This document shows, piece by piece, positions 37,801-50,110 of a stretch of DNA of 64,000 nt (its first letter is position 1; each line of letters starts with the position of its first letter). Below the pieces are notes generated by a model. That model was given only the letters and a program-made list of their open reading frames with translations. It did no database searches and was not told where the DNA came from. A program made the translations under genes and the position numbers. This stretch comes from Meandrina meandrites (taxonomy: Eukaryota > Cnidaria > Anthozoa > Scleractinia > Meandrinidae): positions 13,263,701 through 13,327,700 of the forward strand of contig OY855913.1 in NCBI GenBank assembly GCA_963693305.1, read 5' to 3'.

Positions 37801-39160
37801 AATTTTTACGGCCGAATCGCAATTTTCATGAAATTGGGTGCTCACGGCCCAAATCGGCGCAAGAGCCGTCCCGGAGCTCAGATCATGAGAAAATCAATTT
37901 TTACGGCCGAATCGCAATTTTCATGAAATTGGGTGCTCACTGCCCAAATCGGCGCAAGAGCCGTCCCCGAGCTCAGATGATAAGAAAATCAATTTTTACG
38001 GCCGAATCGCAATTTTCATGAAATTGGGTGCTCACCGCCCAAATCGAGTCACAAGCGCTCCCCGAGCTCAGATCATGAGAAAATCAATTTTTACGGCCGA
38101 ATCGCAATTTTCATGAAATTGGGTGCTCACCGCCCAAATCGAGTCACAAGCGCTCCCCGAGCTCAGATCATGAGACAATCAATTTTTACGGCCGAATCGC
38201 AATTTTCATGAAATTGGGTGCTCACCGCCCAAATCGAGTCACAAGCGCTCCCCGAGCTCAGATCATGAGAAAATCAATTTTTACGGCCGAATCGCAATTT
38301 TCATGAAATTGGGTGCTCACGGCCCAAATCGGCGCAAGAGCCGACCCGGAGCTCAGATCATGAGAAAATCAATTTTTACGGCCGAATCGCAATCGCAATC
38401 GAGTCACAAGTCAATCGCAATGGGAATCGAGTCACAAGCGCTCCCCGAGCTCAGATCATGAGAAAATCAATTTTTACGGCCGAATCGCAATTTTCATGAA
38501 ATTGGGTGCTCACTGCCCAAATCGGCGCAAGAGCCGTCCCCGAGCTCAGATGATAAGAAAATCAATTTTTACGGCCGAATCGCAATTTTCATGAAATTGG
38601 GTGCTCACCGCCCAAATCGAGTCACAAGCGCTCCCCGAGCTCAGATCATGAGAAAATCAATTTTTACGGCCGAATCGCAATTTTCATGAAATTGGGTGCT
38701 CACGGCCCAAATCGGCGCAAGAGCCGACCCGGAGCTCAGATCATGAGAAAATCAATTTTTACGGCCGAATCGCAATTTTCATGAAATTGGGTGCTCACTG
38801 CCCAAATCGGCGCAAGAGCCGTCCCCGAGCTCAGATGATAAGAAAATCAATTTTTACGGCCGAATCGCAATTTTCATGAAATTGGGTGCTCACCGCCCAA
38901 ATCGAGTCACAAGCGCTCCCCGAGCTCAGATCATGAGAAAATCAATTTTTACGGCCGAATCGCAATTTTCATGAAATTGGGTGCTCACCGCCCAAATCGA
39001 GTCACAAGCGCTCCCCGAGCTCAGATCATGAGACAATCAATTTTTACGGCCGAATCGCAATTTTCATGAAATTGGGTGCTCACCGCCCAAATCGAGTCAC
39101 AAGCGCTCCCCGAGCTCAGATCATGAGAAAATCAATTTTTACGGCCGAATCGCAATTTTC
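37801..39160. repeat. 5-monomer HOR material (Bt, A, A, A, Bd)
   Basis: Same marker order as 19-24 kb: Bt with GATGATAAG, A, A with GAGACAATC, A, Bd. A 98-bp monomer at 38394 follows a Bd monomer, as it does in most of its occurrences. Confidence 0.87.
38394..38426. repeat. 98-bp monomer, rearranged segment 10
   Basis: Same replacement after a Bd monomer in 5-monomer HOR material. Confidence 0.95.
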
Positions 39161-41100
39161 ATGAAATTGGGTGCTCACGGCCCAAATCGGCGCAAGAGCC
39201 GTCCCGGAGCTCAGATCATGAGAAAATCAATTTTTGCGGCCGAATCGCAATTTTCATGAAATTGGGTGCTCACCGCCCAAATCGAGTCACAAGCGCTCCC
39301 CGAGCTCAGATCATGAGAAAATCAATTTTTACTGCCGAATCGCAATTTTCATGAAATTGGGTGCTCACGGCGTAAATCGGTGCAAGAGCCGTCCCGGAGC
39401 TCAGATCATGAGAAAATCAATTTTTACGGCGGAATCGCAATTTTCATGAAATTGGGTTCTCACGGCCCAAATCGGCGCAAGAGCCGTCCCGGAGCTCAGA
39501 TCATGAGAAAATCAATTTTTGCGGCCGAATCGAAATTTTCATGAAATTGGGTGCTCACCGCCCAAATCGAGTCACAAGCGCTCCCCGAGCTCAGATCATG
39601 AGAAAATCAATTTTTACGGCCGAATCGCAATTTTCATGAAATTGGGTGCTCACGGCCCAAATCGGCGCAAGAGCCGTCCCTGAGCTCAGATCATAAGAAA
39701 ATCAATTTTTACGGCCGAATCGCAATTTTCATGAAATTGGGTGCTCACGGCCCAAATCGGTGGAAGAGCAGTCCCGGAGCTCAGATCATGAGAAAATCAA
39801 TTTTTGCGGCCGAATCGCAATTTTCATGAAATTGGGTGCTCACGGCCCAAATCGGCGCAAGAGCCGTCCCGGAGCTCAGATCATGAGAAAATCAATTTTT
39901 GCGGCCGAATCGCAATTTTCATGAAATTGGGTGCTCACCGCCCAAATCGAGTCACAAGCGCTCCCCGAGCTCAGATCATGAGAAAATCAATTTTTACGGC
40001 CGAATCGCAATTTTCATGAAATTGGGTGCTCACGGCCCAAATCGGCGCAAGAGCCGTCCCGGAGCTCAGATCATGAGAAAATCAATTTTTGCGGCCGAAT
40101 CGCAATTTTCATGAAATTGGGTGCTCACCGCCCAAATCGAGTCACAAGCGCTCCCCGAGCTCAGATCATGAGAAAATCAATTTTTACGGCCGAATCGCAA
40201 TTTTCATGAAATTGGGTGCTCACCGCCCAAATCGAGTCACAAGCGCTCCCCGAGCTCAGATCATGAGAAAATCAATTTTTACGGCCGAATCGCAATTTTC
40301 ATGAAATTGGGTGCTCACGGCCCAAATCGGCGCAAAAGCCGTCCCTGAGCTCAGATCATAAGAAAATCAATTTTTACGGCCGAATCGCAATTTTCATGAA
40401 ATTAATTGCTCACGGCCCAAGTCGACTCACAAGCGCTCCCCGAGCTCAGATCATGAGAAAATCAATTTTTACGGCCGAATCGCAATTTTCATGAAATTGG
40501 GTGCTCACGGCCCAAATCGGCGCAAGAGCCGTCCCGGAGCTCAGATCATGAGAAAATCAATTTTTGCGGCCGAATCGCAATTTTCATGAAATTGGGTGCT
40601 CACCGCCCAAATCGAGTCACAAGCGCTCCCCGAGCTCAGATCATGAGAAAATCAATTTTTACGGCCGAATCGCAATTTTCATGAAATTGGGTGCTCACGG
40701 CCCAAATCGGCGCAAGAGCCGTCCCGGAGCTCAGATCATGAGAAAATCAATTTTTGCGGCCGAATCGCAATTTTCATGAAATTGGGTGCTCACCGCCCAA
40801 ATCGAGTCACAAGCGCTCCCCGAGCTCAGATCATGAGAAAATCAATTTTTACGGCCGAATCGCAATTTTCATGAAATTGGGTGCTCACCGCCCAAATCGA
40901 GTCACAAGCGCTCCCCGAGCTCAGATCATGAGAAAATCAATTTTTACGGCCGAATCGCAATTTTCATGAAATTGGGTGCTCACGGCCCAAATCGGCGCAA
41001 GAGCCGTCCCTGAGCTCAGATCATAAGAAAATCAATTTTTACGGCCGAATCGCAATTTTCATGAAATTAATTGCTCACGGCCCAAGTCGACTCACAAGCG
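39161..41100. repeat. third copy of part of the 3.0-kb block
   Basis: Matches 31.3-33.2 kb at 7892 bp (83 monomers after length correction). It shares ACGGCGTAAATCGG, TTGGGTTCTC (near 39453) and GAATCGAAATTTTC (near 39528). It lacks AATCAGCG and CATTAAATT, so those two changes arose in the lineage leading only to the 31- and 34-kb copies. Confidence 0.88.
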
Positions 41101-42400
41101 CTCCCCGAGCTCAGATCATGAGAAAATCAATTTTTACGGCCGAATCGCAATTTTCATGAAATTGGGTGCTCACGGCCCAAATCGGCGCAAGAGCCGTCCC
41201 GGAGCTCAGATCATGAGAAAATCAATTTTTGCGGCCGAATCGCAATTTTCATGAAATTGGGTGCTCACCGCCCAAATCGAGTCACAAGCGCTCCCCGAGC
41301 TCAGATCATGAGAAAATCAATTTTTACGGCCGAATCGCAATTTTCATGAAATTGGGTGCTCACCGCCCAAATCGAGTCACAAGCCCTCCCCGAGCTCAGA
41401 TCATGAGAAAATCAATTTTTACGGCCGAATCGCAATTTTCATGAAATTGGGTGCTCACGGCCCAAATCGGCGCAAGAGCCGTCCCGGAGCTCAGATCATG
41501 AGAAAATCAATTTTTGCGGCCGAATCGCAATTTTCATGAAATTGGGTGCTCACCGCCCAAATCGAGTCACAAGCGCTCCCCGAGCTCAGATCATGAGAAA
41601 ATCAATTTTTACGGCCGAATCGCAATTTTCATGAAATTGGGTGCTCACGGCCCAAATCGGCGCAAGAGCCGTCCCGGAGCTCAGATCATGAGAAAATCAA
41701 TTTTTGCGGCCGAATCGCAATTTTCATGAAATTGGGTGCTCACCGCCCAAATCGAGTCACAAGCGCTCCCCGAGCTCAGATCATGAGAAAATCAATTTTT
41801 ACGGCCGAATCGCAATTTTCATGAAATTGGGTGCTCACCGCCCAAATCGAGTCACAAGCGCTCCCCGAGCTCAGATCATGAGAAAATCAATTTTTACGGC
41901 CGAATCGCAATTTTCATGAAATTGGGTGCTCACGGCCCAAATCGGCGCAAGAGCCGTCCCTGAGCTCAGATCATAAGAAAATCAATTTTTACGGCCGAAT
42001 CGCAATTTTCATGAAATTAATTGCTCACGGCCCAAGTCGACTCACAAGCGCTCCCCGAGCTCAGATCATGAGAAAATCAATTTTTACGGCCGAATCGCAA
42101 TTTTCATGAAATTGGGTGCTCACGGCCCAAATCGGCGCAAGAGCCGTCCCGGAGCTCAGATCATGAGAAAATCAATTTTTGCGGCCGAATCGCAATTTTC
42201 ATGAAATTGGGTGCTCACCGCCCAAATCGAGTCACAAGCGCTCCCCGAGCTCAGATCATGAGAAAATCAATTTTTACGGCCGAATCGCAATTTTCATGAA
42301 ATTGGGTGCTCACCGCCCAAATCGAGTCACAAGCCCTCCCCGAGCTCAGATCATGAGAAAATCAATTTTTACGGCCGAATCGCAATTTTCATGAAATTGG
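40500..42400. repeat. 10-monomer HOR, 950 bp, two copies
   Basis: D monomers at 41067 and 42017 and the private CAAGCCCTCCCC change (near 41390 and 42340) are each 950 bp apart, as is the order of B and A monomers from about 40560 and 41510. The same CAAGCCCTCCCC change recurs near 46705 and 60297. Confidence 0.9.
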
Positions 42401-43870
42401 GTGCTCACGGCCCAAATCGGCGCAAGAGCCGTCCCTGAGCTCAGATCATAAGAAAATCAATTTTTACGGCCGAATCGCAATTTTCATGAAATTGGGTGGT
42501 CACGGCCCAAATCGGTGGAAGAGCAGTCCCGGAGCTCAGATCATGAGAAAATCAATTTTTGCGGCCGAATCGCAATTTTCATGAAATTGGGTGCTCACGG
42601 CCCAAATCGGCGCAAGAGCCGTCCCGGAGCTCAGATCATGAGAAAATCAATTTTTGCGGCCGAATCGCAATTTTCATGAAATTGGGTGCTCACGGCCCAA
42701 ATCGAGTCACAAGCGCTCCCCGAGCTCAGATCATGAGAAAATCAATTTTTACGGCCGAATCGCAATTTTCATGAAATTGGGTGCTCACGGCCCAAATCGG
42801 CGCAAGAGCCGTCCCCGAGCTCAGATCATAAGAAAATCAATTTTTACGGCCGAATCGCAATTTTCATAAAATTGGGTGCTCACGGCCCAAATCGGTGCAA
42901 GAGCCGTCCCGGAGCTCAGATCATGAGAAAATCAATTTTTACGGCCGAATCGCAATTTTCATGAAATTGGGTGCTCACGGCATAAATCGGTGCAAGAGCC
43001 GTCCCCGAGCTCAGATGATAAGAAAATCAATTTTTACGGCCGAATCGCAATTTTCATGAAATTGGGTGCTCACTGCCCAAATCGGCGCAAGAGCCGTCCC
43101 CGAGCTCAGATGATAAGAAAATCAATTTTTACGGCCGAATCGCAATTTTCATGAAATTGGGTGCTCACCGCCCAAATCGAGTCACAAGCGCTCCCCGAGC
43201 TCAGATCATGAGAAAATCAATTTTTACGGCCGAATCGCAATTTTCATGAAATTGGGTGCTCACGGCCCAAATCGGCGCAAGAGCCGACCCGGAGCTCAGA
43301 TCATGAGAAAATCAATTTTTACGGCCGAATCGCAATTTTCATGAAATTGGGTGCTCACTGCCCAAATCGGCGCAAGAGCCGTCCCCGAGCTCAGATGATA
43401 AGAAAATCAATTTTTACGGCCGAATCGCAATTTTCATGAAATTGGGTGCTCACCGCCCAAATCGAGTCACAAGCGCTCCCCGAGCTCAGATCATGAGAAA
43501 ATCAATTTTTACGGCCGAATCGCAATTTTCATGAAATTGGGTGCTCACCGCCCAAATCGAGTCACAAGCGCTCCCCGAGCTCAGATCATGAGACAATCAA
43601 TTTTTACGGCCGAATCGCAATTTTCATGAAATTGGGTGCTCACCGCCCAAATCGAGTCACAAGCGCTCCCCGAGCTCAGATCATGAGAAAATCAATTTTT
43701 ACGGCCGAATCGCAATTTTCATGAAATTGGGTGCTCACGGCCCAAATCGGCGCAAGAGCCGACCCGGAGCTCAGATCATGAGAAAATCAATTTTTACGGC
43801 CGAATCGCAATCGCAATCGAGTCACAAGTCAATCGCAATGGGAATCGAGTCACAAGCGCTCCCCGAGCTC
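42401..43870. repeat. mixed block shared with 60.37-61.83 kb
   Basis: Contains TTGGGTGGTCAC (42492, a C monomer), CATAAAATTGG near 42866 and a 98-bp monomer at 43812. All three recur 17965 bp downstream. Differences include ACGGCATAAATCGG near 42975, where the downstream copy has ACGGCCC. Confidence 0.88.
43812..43844. repeat. 98-bp monomer, rearranged segment 11
   Basis: Same replacement after a Bd monomer. The sequence then switches directly to the TTGAGTTCTC block, a junction not seen at other copies. Confidence 0.95.
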
Positions 43871-45120
43871 AGATCATGAGAAAATCAATTTTTGCGGCCG
43901 AATCGCAATTTTCATGAAATTGAGTTCTCACGGCCCAAATCGAGTCACAAGCGCTCCCCGAGCTCAGATCATGAGAAAATCAATTTTTACGGCCGAATCG
44001 CAATTTTCATGAAATTGGGTGCTCACGGCCCAAATCGGCGCAAGAGCCGTCCCGGAGCTCAGATCATGAGAAAATCAATTTTTTCGGCCGAATCGCAATT
44101 TTCATGAAATTGGGTGCTCACGGCCCAAATCGAGTCACAAGCGCTCCCCGAGCTCAGATCATGAGAAAATCAATTTTTACGGCCGAATCGCAATTTTCAT
44201 GAAATTGGGTGCTCACGGCCCAAATCGGCGCAAGAGCCGTCCCGGAGCTCAGATCATGAGAAAATCAATTTTTACTGCCGAATCGCAACTTTCATGAAAT
44301 TGGGTGCTCACCGATCAAATCGAGTCACAAGCGCTCCCCGAGCTCAGATCATGAGAAAATCAATTTTTACGGCCGAATCGCAATTTTCATGAAATTGGGT
44401 GCTCACGGCCCAAATCGGCGCAAGAGCCGTCCCCGAGCTCAGATCATAAGAAAATCAATTTTTACGGCCGAATCGCAATTTTCATGAAATTGGGTGCTCA
44501 CGGCCCAAATCGGCGCAAGAGCGGACCCGGAGCTCAGATCATGAGAAAATCAATTTTTACGGCCGAATCGCAATTTTCATGAAATTGGGTGCTCACTGCC
44601 CAAATTGGCGCAAGAGCCGTCCCCGAGCTCAGATGATAAGAAAATCAATTTTTACGGCCGAATCGCAATTTTCATGAAATTGGGTGCTCACCGCCCAAAT
44701 CGAGTCACAAGCGCTCCCCGAGCTCAGATCATGAGAAAATCAATTTTTACGGCCGAATCGCAATTTTCATGAAATTGGGTGCTCACCGCCCAAATCGAGT
44801 CACAAGCGCTCCCCGAGCTCAGATCATGAGACAATCAATTTTTACGGCCGAATCGCAATTTTCATGAAATTGGGTGCTCACCGCCCAAATCGAGTCACAA
44901 GCGCTCCCCGAGCTCAGATCATGAGAAAATCAATTTTTACGGCCGAATCGCAATTTTCATGAAATTGGGTGCTCACGGCCCAAATCGGCGCAAGAGCCGT
45001 CCCCGAGCTCAGATCATAAGAAAATCAATTTTTACGGCCGAATCGCAATTTTCATGAAATTGGGTGCTCACGGCCCAAATCGGTGCAAGAGCCGTCCCCG
45101 AGCTCAGATCATGAGAAAAT
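43871..45120. repeat. A/B block shared with 26.4-27.1, 50.5-51.3 and 52.4-53.0 kb
   Basis: Begins with a TTGAGTTCTC monomer (near 43919), then A3 with CAACTTTC and ACCGATC, GCGGACCCGG near 44520, CAAATTGGCGCAAG near 44602, and A with GAGACAATC. One monomer has TTTTTTCGGCC near 44080. The same order appears at three other places. Confidence 0.87.
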
Positions 45121-47470
45121 CAATTTTTGCGGCCGAATCGCAATTTTCATGAAATTGAGTGCTCACGGCCCAAATCGAGTCACAAGCGCTCCCCGAGCTC
45201 AGATCATGAGAAAATCAATTTTTACGGCCGAATCGCAATTTTCATGAAATTGGGTGCTCACCGCCCAAATCGAGTCACAAGCGCTCCCCGAGCTCAGATC
45301 ATGAGAAAATCAATTTTTACGGCCGAATCGCAATTTTCATGAAATTGGGTGCTCACCGCCCAAATCGAGTCACAAGCGCTCCCCGAGCTCAGATCATGAG
45401 AAAATCAATTTTTACGGCCGAATCGCAATTTTCATGAAATTGGGTGCTCACGGCCCAAATCGGCGCAAAAGCCGTCCCTGAGCTCAGATCATAAGAAAAT
45501 CAATTTTTACGGCCGAATCGCAATTTTCATGAAATTAATTGCTCACGGCCCAAGTCGACTCACAAGCGCTCCCCGAGCTCAGATCATGAGAAAATCAATT
45601 TTTACGGCCGAATCGCAATTTTCATGAAATTGGGTGCTCACGGCCCAAATCGGCGCAAGAGCCGTCCCGGAGCTCAGATCATGAGAAAATCAATTTTTGC
45701 GGCCGAATCGCAATTTTCATGAAATTGGGTGCTCACCGCCCAAATCGAGTCACAAGCGCTCCCCGAGCTCAGATCATGAGAAAATCAATTTTTACGGCCG
45801 AATCGCAATTTTCATGAAATTGGGTGCTCACGGCCCAAATCGGCGCAAGAGCCGTCCCGGAGCTCAGATCATGAGAAAATCAATTTTTGCGGCCGAATCG
45901 CAATTTTCATGAAATTGGGTGCTCACCGCCCAAATCGAGTCACAAGCGCTCCCCGAGCTCAGATCATGAGAAAATCAATTTTTACGGCCGAATCGCAATT
46001 TTCATGAAATTGGGTGCTCACGGCCCAAATCGGCGCAAGAGCCGTCCCGGAGCTCAGATCATGAGAAAATCAATTTTTGCGGCCGAATCGCAATTTTCAT
46101 GAAATTGGGTGCTCACCGCCCAAATCGAGTCACAAGCGCTCCCCGAGCTCAGATCATGAGAAAATCAATTTTTACGGCCGAATCGCAATTTTCATGAAAT
46201 TGGGTGCTCACCGCCCAAATCGAGTCACAAGCGCTCCCCGAGCTCAGATCATGAGAAAATCAATTTTTACGGCCGAATCGCAATTTTCATGAAATTGGGT
46301 GCTCACGGCCCAAATCGGCGCAAGAGCCGTCCCTGAGCTCAGATCATAAGAAAATCAATTTTTACGGCCGAATCGCAATTTTCATGAAATTAATTGCTCA
46401 CGGCCCAAGTCGACTCACAAGCGCTCCCCGAGCTCAGATCATGAGAAAATCAATTTTTACGGCCGAATCGCAATTTTCATGAAATTGGGTGCTCACGGCC
46501 CAAATCGGCGCAAGAGCCGTCCCGGAGCTCAGATCATGAGAAAATCAATTTTTGCGGCCGAATCGCAATTTTCATGAAATTGGGTGCTCACCGCCCAAAT
46601 CGAGTCACAAGCGCTCCCCGAGCTCAGATCATGAGAAAATCAATTTTTACGGCCGAATCGCAATTTTCATGAAATTGGGTGCTCACCGCCCAAATCGAGT
46701 CACAAGCCCTCCCCGAGCTCAGATCATGAGAAAATCAATTTTTACGGCCGAATCGCAATTTTCATGAAATTGGGTGCTCACGGCCCAAATCGGCGCAAGA
46801 GCCGTCCCTGAGCTCAGATCATAAGAAAATCAATTTTTACGGCCGAATCGCAATTTTCATGAAATTGGGTGGTCACGGCCCAAATCGGTGCAAGAGCAGT
46901 CCCGGAGCTCAGATCATGAGAAAATCAATTTTTGCGGCCGAATCGCAATTTTCATGAAATTGGGTGCTCACGGCCCAAATCGGCGCAAGAGCCGTCCCGG
47001 AGCTCAGATCATGAGAAAATCAATTTTTGCGGCCGAATCGCAATTTTCATGAAATTGGGTGCTCACCGCCCAAATCGAGTCACAAGCGCTCCCCGAGCTC
47101 AGATCATGAGAAAATCAATTTTTACGGCCGAATCGCAATTTTCATGAAATTGGGTGCTCACGGCCCAAATCGGCGCAAGAGCCGTCCCCGAGCTCAGATC
47201 ATAAGAAAATATTAATTTTTACGGCCGAATCGCAATTTTCATGAAATTGGGTCCTCACGGCCCAAATCGGTGCAAGAGCCGTCCCGGAGCTCAGATCATG
47301 AGAAAATCAATTTTTACGGCCGAATCGCAATTTTCATGAAATTGGGTGCTCACGGCCCAAATCGGTGCAACAGCCGTCCCGGAGCTCAGATCATGAGAAA
47401 ATCAATTTTTACGGCCGAATCGCAATTTTCATGAAATTGGGTGCTCACGGCCCAAATCGGCGCAAGAGCC
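45121..47470. repeat. A/B/D block related to 40.4-42.9 kb
   Basis: D monomers at 45535 and 46390, CAAGCCCTCCCC near 46705 and TTGGGTGGTCAC near 46867 follow the order seen at 41-42.5 kb. Near 47211 the only net insertion outside the 98-bp monomers occurs: AAAATATTAATTTTT in place of AAAATCAATTTTT, adding 2 bp. TTGGGTCCTCAC near 47250 is also private. Confidence 0.88.
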
Positions 47471-48600
47471 GTCCCCGAGCTCAGATCATAAGAAAATCAA
47501 TTTTTACTGCCGAATCGCAATTTTCATGAAATTGGGTGCTCACGGCCCAAATCGAGTCACAAGCGCTCCCCGAGCTCAGATCATGAGAAAATCAATTTTT
47601 ACGGCCGAATCGCAATTTTCATGAAATTGGGTGCTCACGGCCCAAATCGGCGCAAGAGCCGTCCCGGAGCTCAGATCATGAGAAAATCAATTTTTACTGC
47701 CGAATCGCAATTTTCATGAAATTGGGTGCTCACCGCCCAAATCGAGTCACAAGCGCTCCCCGAGCTCAGATCATGAGAAAATCAATTTTTCGGCCGAATC
47801 GCAATTTTCATGAAATTGGGTGCTCACGGCGCAAATCGGCGCAAGAGCCGTCCCGGAGCTCAGATCATGAGAAAATCAATTTTTGCGGCCGCATCGCAAT
47901 TGTCATGAAATTGGGTGCTCACGGCAAAAATCGACTCGAAGGCGCTCCCCAGCTCAGATCATGAGCAAATCAATTTTTACGGCCGAATCGCAATTTTCAT
48001 GAAATTGGTTGCTCACGGCCCAAGTCGACTCACAAGCGCTCCCCGAGCTCATCTCATGAGAAAATCAATTTTTACGGCCGAATCGCAATTTTCATGAAAT
48101 TGGGTGCTCACGGCCCAAATCGGTGCAAGAGCCGTCCCGGAGCTCAGATCATGAGAAAATCAATTTTTACGGCCGAATCGCAATTTTCATGAAATTGGGT
48201 GCTCACGGCCCAAATCGGCGCAAGAGCCGTCCCGGAGCTCAGATCATGAGAAAATCAATTTTTACTGCTGAATCGCAATTTTCATGAAATTGGGTGCTCA
48301 CGGCCCAAATCGAGTCACAAGCGCTCCCCGAGCTCAGATCATGAGAAAATCAATTTTTACGGCCGAATCGCAATCGCAATCGAGTCACAAGTCAATCGCA
48401 ATGGGAATCGAGTCACAAGCGCTCCCCGAGCTCAGATCATGAGAAAATCAATTTTTACGGCCGAATCGCAATTTTCATGAAATTGGGTGCTCACTGCCCA
48501 AATCGGCGCAAGAGCCGTCCCCGAGCTCAGATGATAAGAAAATCAATTTTTACGGCCGAATCGCAATTTTCATGAAATTGGGTGCTCACCGCCCAAATCG
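47470..48600. repeat. marker block with two single-base deletions, copy 3
   Basis: Lies 10839 bp after copy 2, which is exactly 114 monomers after correction. Deletions are at 47790/47791 and 47950/47951, with the 98-bp monomer at 48375. All private marks of copy 1 are present, so the block moved as a unit. Confidence 0.92.
48375..48407. repeat. 98-bp monomer, rearranged segment 12
   Basis: Same replacement at the right end of marker block copy 3. Confidence 0.95.
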
Positions 48601-50110
48601 AGTCACAAGCGCTCCCCGAGCTCAGATCATGAGAAAATCAATTTTTACGGCCGAATCGCAATTTTCATGAAATTGGGTGCTCACGGCCCAAATCGGTGCA
48701 AGAGCCGACCCGGAGCTCAGATCATGAGAAAATCAATTTTTACGGCCGAATCGCAATTTTCATGAAATTGGGTGCTCACTGCCCAAATCGGCGCAAGAGC
48801 CGTCCCCGAGCTCAGATGATAAGAAAATCAATTTTTACGGCCGAATCGCAATTTTCATGAAATTGGGTGCTCACCGCCCAAATCGAGTCACAAGCGCTCC
48901 CCGAGCTCAGATCATGAGAAAATCAATTTTTACGGCCGAATCGCAATTTTCATGAAATTGGGTGCTCACCGCCCAAATCGAGTCACAAGCGCTCCCCGAG
49001 CTCAGATCATGAGACAATCAATTTTTACGGCCGAATCGCAATTTTCATGAAATTGGGTGCTCACCGCCCAAATCGAGTCACAAGCGCTCCCCGAGCTCAG
49101 ATCATGAGAAAATCAATTTTTACGGCCGAATCGCAATTTTCATGAAATTGGGTGCTCACGGCCCAAATCGGCGCAAGAGCCGACCCGGAGCTCAGATCAT
49201 GAGAAAATCAATTTTTACGGCCGAATCGCAATTTTCATGAAATTGGGTGCTCACTGCCCAAATCGGCGCAAGAGCCGTCCCCGAGCTCAGATGATAAGAA
49301 AATCAATTTTTACGGCCGAATCGCAATTTTCATGAAATTGGGTGCTCACCGCCCAAATCGAGTCACAAGCGCTCCCCGAGCTCAGATCATGAGAAAATCA
49401 ATTTTTACGGCCGAATCGCAATTTTCATGAAATTGGGTGCTCACCGCCCAAATCGAGTCACAAGCGCTCCCCGAGCTCAGATCATGAGACAATCAATTTT
49501 TACGGCCGAATCGCAATTTTCATGAAATTGGGTGCTCACCGCCCAAATCGAGTCACAAGCGCTCCCCGAGCTCAGATCATGAGAAAATCAATTTTTACGG
49601 CCGAATCGCAATTTTCATGAAATTGGGTGCTCACGGCCCAAATCGGCGCAAGAGCCGACCCGGAGCTCAGATCATGAGAAAATCAATTTTTACGGCCGAA
49701 TCGCAATTTTCATGAAATTGGGTGCTCACTGCCCAAATCGGCGCAAGAGCCGTCCCCGAGCTCAGATGATCAGAAAATCAATTTTTACGGCCGAATCGCA
49801 ATTTTCATGAAATTGGGTGCTCACCGCCCAAATCGAGTCACAAGCGCTCCCCGAGCTCAGATCATGAGAAAATCAATTTTTACGGCCGAATCGCAATTTT
49901 CATGAAATTGGGTGCTCACCGCCCAAATCGAGTCACAAGCGCTCCCCGAGCTCAGATCATGAGACAATCAATTTTTACGGCCGAATCGCAATTTTCATGA
50001 AATTGGGTGCTCACCGCCCAAATCGAGTCACAAGCGCTCCCCGAGCTCAGATCATGAGAAAATCAATTTTTACGGCCGAATCGCAATTTTCATGAAATTG
50101 GGTGCTCACG
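48410..50110. repeat. 5-monomer HOR, copy of 21.7-23.4 kb
   Basis: ACTGCCC markers (position of CACT) at 48492, 48777, 49252 and 49727 match 21777, 22062, 22537 and 23012 at a constant 26715 bp. That equals 281 monomers plus the 20 bp expected from intervening length variants. The private GATGATCAG change at the last Bt monomer (near 49769) is shared with 23051. Confidence 0.92.
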
